Source: Stropharia rugosoannulata (lineage: Eukaryota > Basidiomycota > Agaricomycetes > Agaricales > Strophariaceae). Taken from it: a stretch of DNA of 64,000 nucleotides. Positions 22,278-33,600 of this stretch are shown piece by piece. The stretch lies in the NCBI GenBank assembly GCA_028532985.1, contig JANCIK010000001.1, positions 1,426,001 through 1,490,000 of the forward strand, given 5' to 3'. Both the position numbers and the translations under genes were made by a program. The stretch's first letter is position 1. Each line of letters opens with the position of its first letter. Under the pieces are notes generated by a model, which saw only the letters and a list, made by a program, of their open reading frames with translations, had not been told where the DNA came from and made no database searches.

Positions 22278-22357
22278 GGTGCTATAGTGTAGTGGTTATC
22301 ACTCAGGATTTTGAAGTCAGTATTCCTGAAACCCAGGTTCGAACCCTGGTAGCACCT
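22278..22357 (+). tRNA. tRNA-Gln (anticodon TTG) with an 8-nt intron
   Basis: The acceptor stem GGTGCTA pairs with TAGCACC. A-box like TAGTGTAGTGG and B-box GGTTCGAACCC are present. The anticodon stem CAGGA/TCCTG encloses TT-TTG-A, then the 8-base insert AGTCAGTA, then T. The insert sits one base 3' of the anticodon, the canonical place for nuclear tRNA introns. Total length is 80, i.e. 72 after removal of the intron. Confidence 0.93.
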
Positions 22358-22675
22358 TTAGAAGATTCTTTTACTTTTTATTTTTCTGAAACTTGCAAAA
22401 CATAGAAATTAGATGGGACGACGTCGGACGAATTTTTTCAAATTTCACTTGATTTTGCCATTCTGATTCGAAGTTTGAAGTAACAATGTTCCTTAACGTT
22501 CAACACTTAACTTATGAATCTTACGTGAAAGTCCTGGTTCCCGAGGCTGGATGGTTCTGTTTTGGACGATTGTTGGACGAAAGAAATATTAAACCTCGTT
22601 CATATCTACATATAGCCTGACAACATTTAATACAACAAAGGTCTCACGTGCTACAATCCGTGAAATTAACACCAC
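22358..22675. other. Spacer between tRNA and P450 3' end
   Basis: 318 bp, AT-rich. T-runs directly after the tRNA (CTTTTACTTTTTATTTTT from 22369) serve as the Pol III terminator; nothing else seen. Confidence 0.5.
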
Positions 22676-25129
22676 TTAGTCTCTAGCTGCCAAGTTGATA
22701 CGCAGCGGCAGGTTTTCGCCCTTCAGCTGCTCACCTTCCAGCGTTGGAAGCATGACAAGGCATGCTTCTCTGCGAAGGCGATTAACGTCGGGGGTGACCG
22801 ATATCTCAAAGTTGTTCACGATTTCCACAGTCAAGGCAAGCACCTCGTACAAAGCGAATCTCCAGCCAATGCACGTGCGAACGCCTCCTGCGAAGGTAAG
22901 TCTTGTACGGCTTAAGCTTCTGCTCTCTCAATTCGTACGGAGATTAAAACTTACAAGTTCCCGTATACGCCAAGAGTCGGTCCCTTTTTCTCTGTTTGGC
23001 GGAACCATCTATCCGGGTTGTATCTGTCCGCGTCTTCACCAAAGACTTCCTTATTCCTGTAATATCATTATTAATATCGTGGTCGACAGGTACAAAAGAG
23101 AAGGTGTTTACCTGTGATACCCTGCTATCGAGAGTATTATTTTCGTTCCTTTGGCAATAGGCAGTTCTGTTATGACTTGACCGTCGTTGGTCCTAATGGG
23201 CTTTGACAAGGGCAGAACGTCATCCTTCGCAGCCTGGCGGTAGTTATGGTACAAAGCAGGGTGGAAACGCATGCTTTCCTAGAAGTAAAAGAAACAGGGA
23301 TAATATTCAGCTCATTGACAGAATAAGATCAGCATTTTCTAACCTTGATAACAGCGTGAAGATATTCCATGTTGTCTAAATCCGATGCTGTGAGATCAGA
23401 ACCACCACGGGCATGTATGGCCTGCTCCGTTGCCCGAATTTCATTGCGGAGTCGTCTCTGGACGTCCGGGTTTTTAGCGAGCTCAAGCAACACCCAACAC
23501 AAACTTGTTGCGCTAGTTTCATGACCGGCCAATAAGATTGTTCTGCGCAGATATCAATATCAACATTATACGGCCTCTGATCAGAAGATACGAACCGCAT
23601 CTGAGCAAACATTTCCTCCTCAGTAAGACGCGTACTTTCCTGTTCGGACGCGTTTGCTTTTACTATATGGAAGGTCATTAACAAACTATATCTATGCAAC
23701 GATTTTATAACTGACCGAGTAAAGTCAGAATATCTTTACTTCCTTTACCTTGTAAAAGGGCTTCTGCCTTGGATTCAACGAGTTGTTGGGCAACGGCGTT
23801 TGCTAGTTTTGCGGTGTGGCGAGCGTGCACGAGGTTCCTTGCTTGCGAGAACTTTGACATAAGTTGCAGTGCCCAAACTGGGAAAATAGTTTGCATAAAT
23901 ATGGCAGATCTAGGAGGTGACCCCAATGTGTCCGACCTGGGAATCATGTTTTAATTAGATGGTCTAGTGAAGGAATATTTTTAGATGGACACACATCAGT
24001 CCAAAGTAGGCTTTCATGAATTCGTTGTTCGTGTTGGATAAGGCACCGAATTGGTAGTCAAACGCCGCTGCACATTTTGATCGGTCAATACTGGTCGATA
24101 ACTCGGGTGCTGTTACTTACCTTCGCCAATAGAGTCCATGGTGGCGCGTGAGAGCCATGAAGCGACGTTGAGAACCGCGCTCTGGTCGGGCGAGCTTGCC
24201 AGAATATCACTCCACTGGGCAGTTAGCTGCGAATGCTTGAGTCGGCATATTCCATTGTGAAAAATAGATTAATACCTCCGATCCAATACGCCTAAATATC
24301 GGTACAAAAGATTTAGATTCCGGGGCTTAAGCTATGCATTAGCCTCATTAAGATGAAAACGCAATGGACCAACTACGCACTGCCAAAACCTGGTAACATG
24401 ACCTTGCGCTGACGCTTGTGAATGTCACCTTGATAAGGGATAGACAATAAGTCATTATGAGAAATAATAATAGAAAATAGATTTAATGCACCATCTGCCC
24501 AGAGTAAACCTCGACCCATTAAGATACGAGATATTTCTGTTCGCTCCGGCCACTTGAGAAATCCATAGCCTACAGAATGTGTAACAATCAGTGAGGCGGA
24601 TAATTACTTTAACCGCATAAATTCAATTCACCTGAAGTCTGGAAGATGTATTGGAGTGCTTTGGGGTCGGCAATGAGCAAGCGGTCCTCCTGAGGAGGAA
24701 ATCCCTCAGTGCAAAATACATGGCAAGAGGACAAGTAAGTTTACTCCAAATGCGCCTTTAACGCGAACGACGTCCCCGTATAGGCGTTGGTACTTAAAGT
24801 CCGGAACGCCTGCTTGGCTTTGAAATATCTCGGGCAGATTTCCTGCATACGTACTTGCAAATTAGCGATAGGCTAATTGACGTTGGTAACAAGTAAACTG
24901 ACCAAGTACATATGAATCTGCTTCAGGGCCCGGTACATGAGCTATTGAAATTCGGTTGGCCCTCCGGTAGAGGAACACGAGTATCGATACCAAAACCAAA
25001 GCCTTCGAAAGGCATGAAGTGGTTAGAAGGCAACGGGTAGATATGTGACGGGTATATTACTGCTTGAACTCTCCATGTCTGGAGAGAGTTAACGAGATAG
25101 TCTAACGACCGTAGAACCAGAGGATGCAT
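22676..25129 (-). CDS. Cytochrome P450 monooxygenase, ER-anchored
   Basis: Haem-thiolate monooxygenase; substrate unknown. Many short exons on the minus strand. An N-terminal membrane anchor (ALVLVSILVFLYRR) precedes VPGPEADSYVLGNLPEIF. Later segments include EDRLLIADPKALQYIFQTSG, the I-helix AGHETSATSLCWVLLELA, the ExxR motif in ESMRFHPALYHNYR, FGEDADRYNPDRW (PERF-like), and the haem loop FAGGVRTCIGWRFALYE with the cysteine ligand, ending INLAARD before TAA at 22676-22678. All signature residues are present. The extreme 5' end is uncertain: the anchor frame has no ATG of its own, so a short upstream exon, possibly starting at 25129 (MHPLVL), must join it. No other biosynthetic genes lie next to it, so a metabolite cluster is not suggested. 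Confidence 0.88.
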
Positions 25130-26042
25130 CTAGGAGGTGCCAAACGAGTGTTGGTACTGATTAAAGGAAGAATGGGCATATATACTCTTGTCGAGTCCGG
25201 CTGGCAATTTGGGCGAAGGGTCCTGGGATACTCTCATGGCGTGGGCTCGAGTATGATGTTTACACTGCTTCATGTGACTTTAGCGGAGGCGCATAGGAGG
25301 CATGGGATGGCCTGTTGGAGATGGTACAGGCGGCGAATGTAATCGGAAGCGGCGGCCGCGGGGAGGCAAGTATAGCAGGCCAGCAAGATCTATTTATCCA
25401 AATCATTTCTGCCAAAAGTAACTGCAGCAGTGGGTGAAGCAGTGTTCAGTTCCTCGGATAGAAACCCACACGTGACCGTTTCTGCGCCACCGAAGTGTAT
25501 TTTGAGGGAGTAAAAAGCGTCAGGCCGATGCATATTTAACTGAGAGCAGGCTATATCTAGTCAACTTTGAGCTCTGCCTCAATTTAGAGTCGCCCACTAG
25601 ATTTAACCTACGTGTGAGCCAGAGATGTTGATGACACCAAGTTCGTGCTGATGATACGACTCACTTTACTATACACAAGTCACGTCCTCTTTGCAGGGCT
25701 GTTTAAAGTTTCATGGACATGGAATGAGCACTTTTCTCGAATAAACGAACCCACTAAACCACGTTTATCTCGCGTTACGGAGCATTCAGTGGTGTAGAGT
25801 TCACGTGAGAAAAACGGAGGTATTTCGGCCAATGCCGTCAAACACTAGATTGCCGGCGGCCCGCGTATGTCGGTGCCGTGATTTCACACGCACTCGGTAA
25901 AGTGCTTTGGCCTCGGAATCGCTAGAAGCTTCGTACTCTAAGTACTATCCAGTTCCAGGCCGCGGCCTAGCCATTGTGTTACATGTAAACTCTCTATAAA
26001 TTTTTGTCCTACCATTTGAAAGATACCTTCAATAACAATAAC
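25130..26042. promoter_or_regulatory. Divergent promoter region, P450 and DMAC1-like gene
   Basis: About 0.9 kb between two divergently transcribed genes, with no coherent ORF. A TATATA run lies at about 25175 on the P450 side, and TATAAA at 25995-26000 lies 43 bp before the ATG of the right-hand gene. Confidence 0.5.
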
Positions 26043-26342
26043 ATGGCCGCTGGCGACGAACAGACACAAAATCCTCCTCAGACCTCAAATACCACTACTC
26101 TCAATTCCAAAGAGTGCTTGCCTTGCCGAATCACTGGAACTGCTGTTTTAGCTGGCACCGGAGCCTACGCCGTATGGCAATCGCGTGCAGTGGCCCCCGG
26201 CTCACCGGGACAAAAGAAAATTGTAGCTGGACTCGGGTTAGGTTCGTTTCTTCACACCTCTTCGTCTTTATCTTTATGGCTAAAAACACGTCATCCAGCC
26301 CTTATGGTTGCAAGTGTATTCCGTTGGAGATCTTGGAAATAA
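26043..26342 (+). CDS. Small DMAC1/DUF4536-like membrane protein
   Basis: 80 codons in two exons (26043-26241 and 26299-26342). The core CLPCRITGTAVLAGTGAYAV, then SPGQKKIVAGLGLALMVASV and RWRSWK, is the small two-helix family (DUF4536) to which human DMAC1, a complex I assembly factor, belongs: a CxPC motif before the first helix, and a second helix after a short basic loop. It is probably in the inner mitochondrial membrane. The exon join after GLGL is the only one that restores the second helix; reading through gives a non-family tail. It converges on the enoyl-CoA hydratase gene with only 70 bp between the stops. Confidence 0.7.
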   Translation: MAAGDEQTQNPPQTSNTTTLNSKECLPCRITGTAVLAGTGAYAVWQSRAVAPGSPGQKKIVAGLGLGSFLHTSSSLSLWLKTRHPALMVASVFRWRSWK

Positions 26343-26412
26343 GACAGAATCCGCTCCACATCCTTGCTTTCCATAACTTATACTAATGATACATTGAACA
26401 CTCTTTAACGCG

Positions 26413-27588
26413 TCAGGTATGAGTGAATTTGGCGGGTCTCTTCTCCACAAAGGCCGTCATGCCTGTCGAAGTTATATCGGCCACAAGCACGAGGTGATTT
26501 AACTATACTGACTCACCCTCCTTTTGGTCGTTGGTGGCGAATAATCCATGGAAAATGCGACGTTCGAAACGCAAGCCCTCGGCAAGAGTCATTTCATAAG
26601 CTACATATAAATGTCAACGAGAAGAACACGGTTCCAACAAAATTAGGCATACCAGCGTTCACCACCTCTTTACCTGCCTGTACGGCCAATTGGCTTTTAC
26701 TTGCAATCTCTTTGGCCATTGCAACAGCTTCCTTCACCACCTGTCCCTCCCCCTCGCCAACAACCCTGCTGACCAATCCCCAGTCCGAAGCCTCTTGTGC
26801 GCTTATGCGGCGGCCTGTGAGGACCAGTTCCATCGTGCGAGATTTGCCTATGGCATGAATGAGACGTTGAGAGCCTCCTCCACCAGGAATCACCCCAAGG
26901 TTAATTTCCGGCTGGCCAAATTTCGCCGTTGGCGAAGCGAGAATGATATCGCACATGAGCGCTAGTTCGCATCCTCCGCCCAGCTGGAGTAGTAATATGA
27001 GTAGGATTTCATGGTGCTCACATCGGAACGTACTGCAAAACCGCTGACTGCTGCAATCAGAGGCTTCCTTAGTTGGCCAATGAGACCCCAATCTTCCAAA
27101 AACCTATTCTTATAGGCGTCCGCAACTAAAATGTTTCCTTAATATTTATCTATCCACTCCCCGGTTCTATGATGGTACTTACATTGCTTATCTTTCATCT
27201 CCTTGATATCCGCACCAGCTTACGAGGAATATGGGCCATATGTCGCGTAACATGGGATAAAATGAAGCGTACCTGCGAAGGCCTTCTCTGACCCAGTCAA
27301 TACAAAAGCACTAACCGAATCATCTTCGTCTGCTTCCTTCAGTGCTGCGTTCAGTTCTTTGAATAGAGGGCTGCAGAGCGCATTGAGCGCCTGAGGTCTG
27401 TTTAGTGTCACCAACACTACGCCGGGCTCCGGACGCGAGACTAGGATATATTCATATGATTTAGACGACATAAACCGGATCGAATTGCGGGGTAAAGCGT
27501 TGCCAACAGGTGAGGGCGAGAAATGCTGAAAGCTAGGGGAGACACGTAGGCGAGTACACAGAATCGAGCGACGAAGATACTGCGCCAT
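26413..27588 (-). CDS. ECHS1: Mitochondrial short-chain enoyl-CoA hydratase
   Basis: Hydrates trans-2-enoyl-CoA in mitochondrial beta-oxidation and branched-chain amino acid breakdown. Six exons (27588-27273, 27218-27183, 27125-27034, 26983-26653, 26600-26517 and 26462-26413) give 302 codons. The N-terminus [16 protein letters not shown] is a typical mitochondrial presequence. Crotonase features in order: NRPQALNAL; the oxyanion segment [10 protein letters not shown] (restored only by the exon 1-2 join); [11 protein letters not shown] with the first catalytic glutamate; [19 protein letters not shown] with the second glutamate; and the C-terminal [14 protein letters not shown]. Length and motifs match the mammalian enzyme closely. 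Exon 2 is only 36 bp. Confidence 0.93.
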
Positions 27589-28174
27589 TTAATTAGATAT
27601 GGCGATGGTTCACGGGGTGGCGAATGCAGCAGTGACACTTCTGGGTGTAGTCTACGGGCATGTGACGGACCGGTATTGTGTCCTCAGAATATCCGAGCAT
27701 GCACGCAAAGCGGCCAATTGCGGCGGACGGCAGAAGTAGCACCCAAGTAGCACCAGCTCTCATGTTGAGCTCATGTGAACTGCAGCACATCTTCTTGTGA
27801 AGTTATTCTCATGGATTGTGTGCAATGCCACGTCCTGTTAGAAGTAACACCTCACTACGGGGATTCCTTCTCATCATGCTAACATTGAATATAACAACAA
27901 TGCACACTCAGCACTGAGAAGCGATAGTGGTCATTCTGCAGGAGTCTCGATTTCGTCTACATATGTATCTTTATCTGGTTAGCATTTATTGGCATCTGAG
28001 AGCATGTGTACTACCATGAAATTGCATAGCCAGAAAAAGTAAGTCATGGAAGGTCATGGAGCGATTTTGAGGTCGGACATCGCGCATAAAAGATACCGAT
28101 TCATGGGAACATCAGCATGTTATAAGTCAGATCCGACTAGATATGGGGAGTTGGTTTGACAAGTGCCAGCGAAT
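27589..28174. other. Spacer between hydratase start and YCII gene end
   Basis: 586 bp; short ORFs only. It should contain the hydratase promoter near 27600. No repeat seen. Confidence 0.5.
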
Positions 28175-28750
28175 TCATAACGGGAATGCGGTGAAGAAAG
28201 GCAGGATAACAATACGTTCAGGATCCCACTGAAAGTCGGCGAGAGGAAGGTATCAGTATTTGAATGGCAACTATTGCTCTACATCAGTGACAGGCCACTC
28301 ACCACCCCCGCAGTGTAATAGATATCGGACTCAATGTATTTCTTGACCCTAGGTAGGTCGAAGTTTGTGAGCTGTACTCTTACAAGGGCTAAACAGTGAC
28401 ATACTCTTCCAGAGACTCTGCTTCAAATATGAAGGTTGATCCGAGCATCTGCTTAGGCGCATCCGGGTTTATGACAGCGTCTGGCGTAGTGAACATGCCA
28501 CCAACACCTATAATGGAAAACCAGTTATATAGCAGAATATAAAAGATGCTTTGTTCGTGAACGTACGGATAAAGCCACTGTTATGCCCTTGTTTCGCAGC
28601 TTCAAGGTGCTGGGGTCTAACAGAAAGCCTTCGATCCAGTGTCCCTTCTGTTGTCTTGTCTGGTGCATATACAAAGAAGCGATGCTTCACAGGAGTTGAC
28701 GATGTGGTAGACATAGCTCTGAGGTTCGGGCGTAATAAACGGGAGAACAT
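28175..28750 (-). CDS. YCII-domain protein
   Basis: Exons 28750-28567, 28507-28405, 28348-28303 and 28228-28175 give 128 codons. The N-terminus MFSRLLRPNLRAM is basic and amphipathic, so mitochondrial import is possible; the core would start at the inner methionine of MSTTSSTPVKHRFFVYAPDK. The single domain runs HRFFVYAPDKT, RLSVRPQHLEAAKQG, VGGMFTTPD, GSTFIFEAESLEEVKKYI, DIYYTAGVWDPERIVILPF, matching the ferredoxin-like YciI fold with its conserved His and the D-P-x-x-x-A/V-x-W/Y segment. Family members act as small-molecule dehydrogenase-like or hydrolase-like enzymes, but the fungal ones have no known reaction. A longer start at 28822 is possible but less typical. Confidence 0.82.
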
Positions 28751-29338
28751 AGAATCGAACCTCGCCTTTTTTGACTTGTACCAGGAGAACTTCGACTTCC
28801 GTGTCCGGGCCGACGACGCCATTTGGGACCGGCCTTAAGCTTAAGCCTTGGTAAAGCTTAACATACATATATGTACATATTGAATGCCCATCGTACCGCA
28901 TAATATCGATATTTATGTGACTGGCCGCTGTGCTAATTCAAGTTGTCTGCAATAATTTTACAATAACAGCCAAATAATCAACAAATAACAGGTCTTCACA
29001 TGAGGTTGTAGCCATCCTAGTGTTCCATTTCTGCAGAACCTTCAAGAGCGATGACAGGCTTGACTATCGGATTCACTCAAAGAACCTCTTCAACGCGTCG
29101 TATTTGGTAGGAATGATAATTAGTGGGATGCTGTTGGGATGCTGCAAGGTACAGGAGCTACTTCCATTTATGGAAGTAGCGGGACGCGAAACCTGCGTTG
29201 GTTGATGGCCGGAATAAGTAAATTGCAAGTGACGGCCACACACAATGGCTTGAGCCCCTACACCCATCTACTCCTCTTTCTTGAATAGAACCTCCAATTG
29301 TTTGCTCGCTCTCATCGTCTCTGTACTTCTATCTAGCA
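28751..29338. promoter_or_regulatory. Divergent promoter region, YCII and RING genes
   Basis: 588 bp between divergent starts; no coherent ORF. A C/T-rich stretch (CTCTTTCTTG, then CTCATCGTCTCTGTACTTCT) precedes the RING gene ATG, as is common upstream of fungal starts. Confidence 0.45.
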
Positions 29339-30449
29339 ATGCCTGTTACTAGGTCGACTCCAAATCCAGTCCGAGTGGAACCTTTTGTAACGTCAAGTCC
29401 GCCGCATCGGAGGCGTCGCCCATCTCAGGACTTGGAAACTATCTCCCTCACGTCGTCCGACGCGAGCACATCACATCCTCACGACGCCCTACCCAATAAG
29501 AAAGTGCGACATGAAAAGCCTCTTTCACGGTCGCATCCCTCAAAAGCACATGTTGTTCCTCTTTCACGCGAGATCATTGAAATCTCTTCTGATGATGAAG
29601 AGGAGACTGTGAAACCGCAGTCGTCAATTCCCCCCTCGGTTATTGCAGACTATCGAAGGCAAATCAACAAAATTAGAGAGGTACATAACTACATTACTTT
29701 TTCTTCCGTCGTAACACTGGTTTATTTTCTTCCCTTGTTCTCAGGAAAGTGTCAAACACAGGCGGGACCTCGAGCGGACATCTAAAGAGTTACGCGCTGT
29801 TCGCGATGAAAACCAGAAGTTGAAAGCACTGGAAAAACCAGACGCTACAAAAGTGGTGCTCGTACGTCCCCTCTTTCTAAGTCACGGTGTATTGGTTCAT
29901 GAACAACCAATTCTACCCAGGATATGAACCAACTCACGGATAACCTGGATTGTGAAATTTGCACATGTCGAATGTGGACACCATACATGTATGAATCTAT
30001 CTTCCGTCGATATTGATGTGGCTGACTTACGTTTCCACAGCCTTCCGAATTGTGGGCATACCTTTTGCCAATCATGTTTACAGGACTGGTTCGGTGCCAC
30101 TCAGGCTCAGTTTTTAGCCACCCACCCAGATCTTCCCAACTTGGCGCATCCCCTCACGCTGACTCTCCGACAACTATCAGAGCACCCACATCTGTGTACA
30201 ATGCCTTATGTTCAGGCACTGATAGCAAGCCAGATGCCTCCACAACCCAAATACACTTGCCCTACATGTCGAGAACAAGTAACTTCTCGTCCAACAGAAG
30301 CTTTCACACTGAAAGCACTGATCCGCTCAATTGCTGTTGCAGCTGGGGAAACCATTCCCAAGACCACCGGTCCAAGTAACAAGAAAACAAAGGTTTTATA
30401 TCCCGTCTCTCGCCCTTTCGATGGATTCTTCCCACCTCGGAAACCATGA
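29339..30449 (+). CDS. RING-finger protein, probable E3 ubiquitin ligase
   Basis: Exons 29339-29680, 29745-29861, 29921-29988 and 30041-30449 give 311 codons. The N-terminal 100 residues are disordered and basic, and include an acidic EIIEISSDDEEE patch resembling a SUMO-interacting motif. A coiled coil follows (DYRRQINKIRE through ELRAVRDENQKLKALEK). The RING lies after it: CEICTCRM, then LPNCGHTFCQSC, then a long insert (about 55 residues) before YTCPTCREQV. The insert between the second and last cysteine pairs is longer than in a standard RING, although C3HC4 ligands can be assigned. The SIM-like patch plus RING raises the possibility of a SUMO-targeted ligase, which is inference. The splice inside the RING is needed to bring CGHTFC into frame. 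Confidence 0.8.
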
Positions 30450-30689
30450 AAGGGCGGGCTAACGGATCCAAAGCCTTTCCAAAGCTCTTGTTATTTATTG
30501 CTTTATCCTTATTTCTTCACAACATCATCTGTAATTCCCTACAATCAATTATTTTACGGCATGCAGTTTTCAGGTTGCTTTACACATTACGCATTTACAT
30601 TATAAATCCATTTGCCCCGTGACAAAAGATATAAAAGAGACATCCTTATCAAACAACGACAGAGCTATTGCTCGAGCAACATAACGCGA

Positions 30690-33600
30690 TTATTTTTTCC
30701 TGCTCCTCCCGCGCCCCGCTACTGGAGCTTTATCAGCTTTTGTCTTCTTGGATGCATGCGTGGGACGAAGTGGAACTGGACCCTCGATAATCTCGATCTC
30801 ATCATCGTCGCTGACAGCACCTGTAGCCTTCCTCTTTATGGAGTCGTTACCCTTTGCCGATGATGTAGTTGGCAAACTGTCAACATCAATCACCTCATAT
30901 GTTGAGCCTGAATATCGACTGCTTGGGCTTTGATGCTGTTGACGCAAAGACGTGGCCGTACCTTGTGTAGATGAATGGGAAACCGTTGACAAAGGGGAAG
31001 CTGCACTCGGAACTTGTGATTTCATACTGGACATGTGGATACTCTCGAGACCGGTCTCAAGGCGGTTTTGTGCTGTGTCGGAGGGTTCTAACTCCCATCG
31101 CGTTTCTCGCCAGTCTCTGATGAATATGTTTTCTGATACACTATCCTCGAAGAATCGCTGGCATCCTTCCAGTCGACCGTTATTATCGTCTTGCATACTT
31201 TGTTTACGACCCTCGCTTGTAAGGCGGGTATCGAAATGATCCAGAGATATGGAGCTGGAATTCTTGATAATGTGTTTAAGATATGGCAATGGTTTGTCCT
31301 CCTTCCTCCTTTCTTCCTCTCTAGCGTCAAGAACAGCAGGTTCGCCGAGGTTTTCAATCCATTCCCATGGTTTGTTGACCACTGCAGGACCAAAGACAAC
31401 ATTTCCTTGGCTATCATGACTTGTAGTTTGTAAGTTGGTTACGATTGAAGGCCACGAAGACTGAACGAGGAGAGAAAATATTTGTTTCCGATATTCAGGG
31501 GGTATATCGACTGGTATTTCGTGCGGCGATACATTAGGGTAAAATCGGAATGGATCGAAAGTCACAGACTTCGAATCATTCGGTAATTCTATAAAGAATT
31601 ACAAGGAATTAACTAAGGTTACCACATGATCGACATGAAAATCATACCGTCATATAGAACGAATAGGGTATCAATAAATATTGGGTATGTGACGATGTTG
31701 AGAGCATCTTCAGCTGCTGCTTGCTATATAAAAAATGAACCACAGTATTAACACATGTAATCTCTTCGAACTATTGACTCACAAGGGCAAAGCGGAAAAG
31801 GAGTGATGAAAGCTCAACGCAAGTTTCTTTGGATTTCGGCGTCCAAGTGTGCTTGAAACTTAGAGCAAATTGCAGCAGTCGCGAAAAGAGAATGAAGTCC
31901 CACTTCGAGCTTTGATAAGAGGGGCTGGCCTGAACTCGGCTGTCCAGAATCCTAAACCCTACATCAATGACGCTAATGAAGGCCTCTAGTACTCCAGATT
32001 CCACACTGAGGGAAACCCCTGGTGTAGTCCTGAATGGTTGCGATACATGTATTAGTACACGAAGGAGTTCACCGACCCTCTGAACGCATTCAATACTCGC
32101 AGACTCCGAAGCAGATTGAGCGCGGGCAAGGTAATCGACCATATGTTGGAAGCCATTATTCAAGAACTGTTCCATGTTAGGAAGGTAGTGTGAGAGCTGT
32201 AGATGCCGCACCTTTTCAGCAACAGTACTGTCGGCCCCTCGAGCCATTTCCCCTACGTAGTAGGCTTCCTCGGCCGTCCGGGTGTGTTGGAACAACATTG
32301 AAGTCAGTTTGTTTAAATGTGCCGTTGCAAACTCGGAGGTCGCCTCATGACTTAACGCCCTTCCCAACCTCTTGACTTGCATTTGCATTTGTATACTTGT
32401 CGCCGCTATTTTCCAGGGGCTTAAAAGGCTAGTCATCTCTGGCCAGTCGTATATATTGGCTTCTAGCGCCTTATTAAACATTGGACCACCTGGAAATACA
32501 AACAGGACATACCATCAGTCGAGTCAGAAAGAATCATTTTCAGTCCAGTGATTGCTCTCTTGCTCAACTCTTCTGAATTTGGGTCTTGATCAATCAAGTA
32601 CGGCGAGTTCTCAAATATGTCGCGAACCACGTCCAGATTACGATAAGCACCTTGTCTGAATCCTGACTCCTGACAAACGCGACATCGCAGAGTAGTAAGT
32701 TCTTGCCGAAGGGTTTCGCTAATACTAGTGTTATTTTCTAGAGAGATTAAAATGGGTATACTTCCAACCAGTAAAGGAAAATGAGGCTCCTCGAAAACTG
32801 CTTGTCGCCGTGTTCGAATGGCTTGTAGTTCAGCCAAATCCAAGGCCAAAGCCAAATGTTGAATGGCGCTCCCACATTGATCCTCTTGTAACAGCAGGTG
32901 GAATGTAAGGTTGTTTGCAGCGGCGAGGTATGTTTCTGAGATCATGGACTGTTCCTCGGGTTCGGGGGCACCAAGCTTCCAAGCAGGGTAAACCAAACCT
33001 TCCATGATAGTAGTGATTTTCAGCGATCCATGTATGACGAGAAAAATAAGCACAGTTTTCATGATATCCCAAACATCTTCAGTCAGAACCAAAAGTTCAT
33101 TTCTACCAGGTCCGAGAAACCAGCGCAGCACGTCGTCGTCGAGACCATTGGGAAGATGTTGATCCACACGCCATAAGAAAGTTCCGTACCGAAGTGCGCA
33201 TGCACGTCGCGCTTCATTATCGGTGGCTATGGATGGTATCTGACGTAGGCTAGCCACGGTATTATCCCAGACTCTCCAGGCCCAATCACGAGAAGCGCGG
33301 TATTTGATCCACAGCCCATTTGCAAGGATAGATGGGGCATTAATTTCCGGATCGCCAACTAAAAGAAGTATCTCCGGTAGTACTTCTGGAACGATTTCTG
33401 GATTATCAACAAGGGGTTGTAGGGCCTATCACAAAGTCAGCTCAATGTAGGAATAAAAGATTTATATGTAATCAATACCAGAGAGAACGTAGCAATATCA
33501 GAGGATACTCGCGCGCGGGAAGCTTTGCTGAGGTACCGACCGCCATCCAACCTCATTAGCAAGGTAAGCAACTGGCGAGACTGAACTCCCCGATGTTTCC

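Noticed and set aside
25124..25342. Plus-strand ORF over the P450 start
   Set aside because: It lies antisense to the P450 5' end and promoter and has no protein-like conservation.
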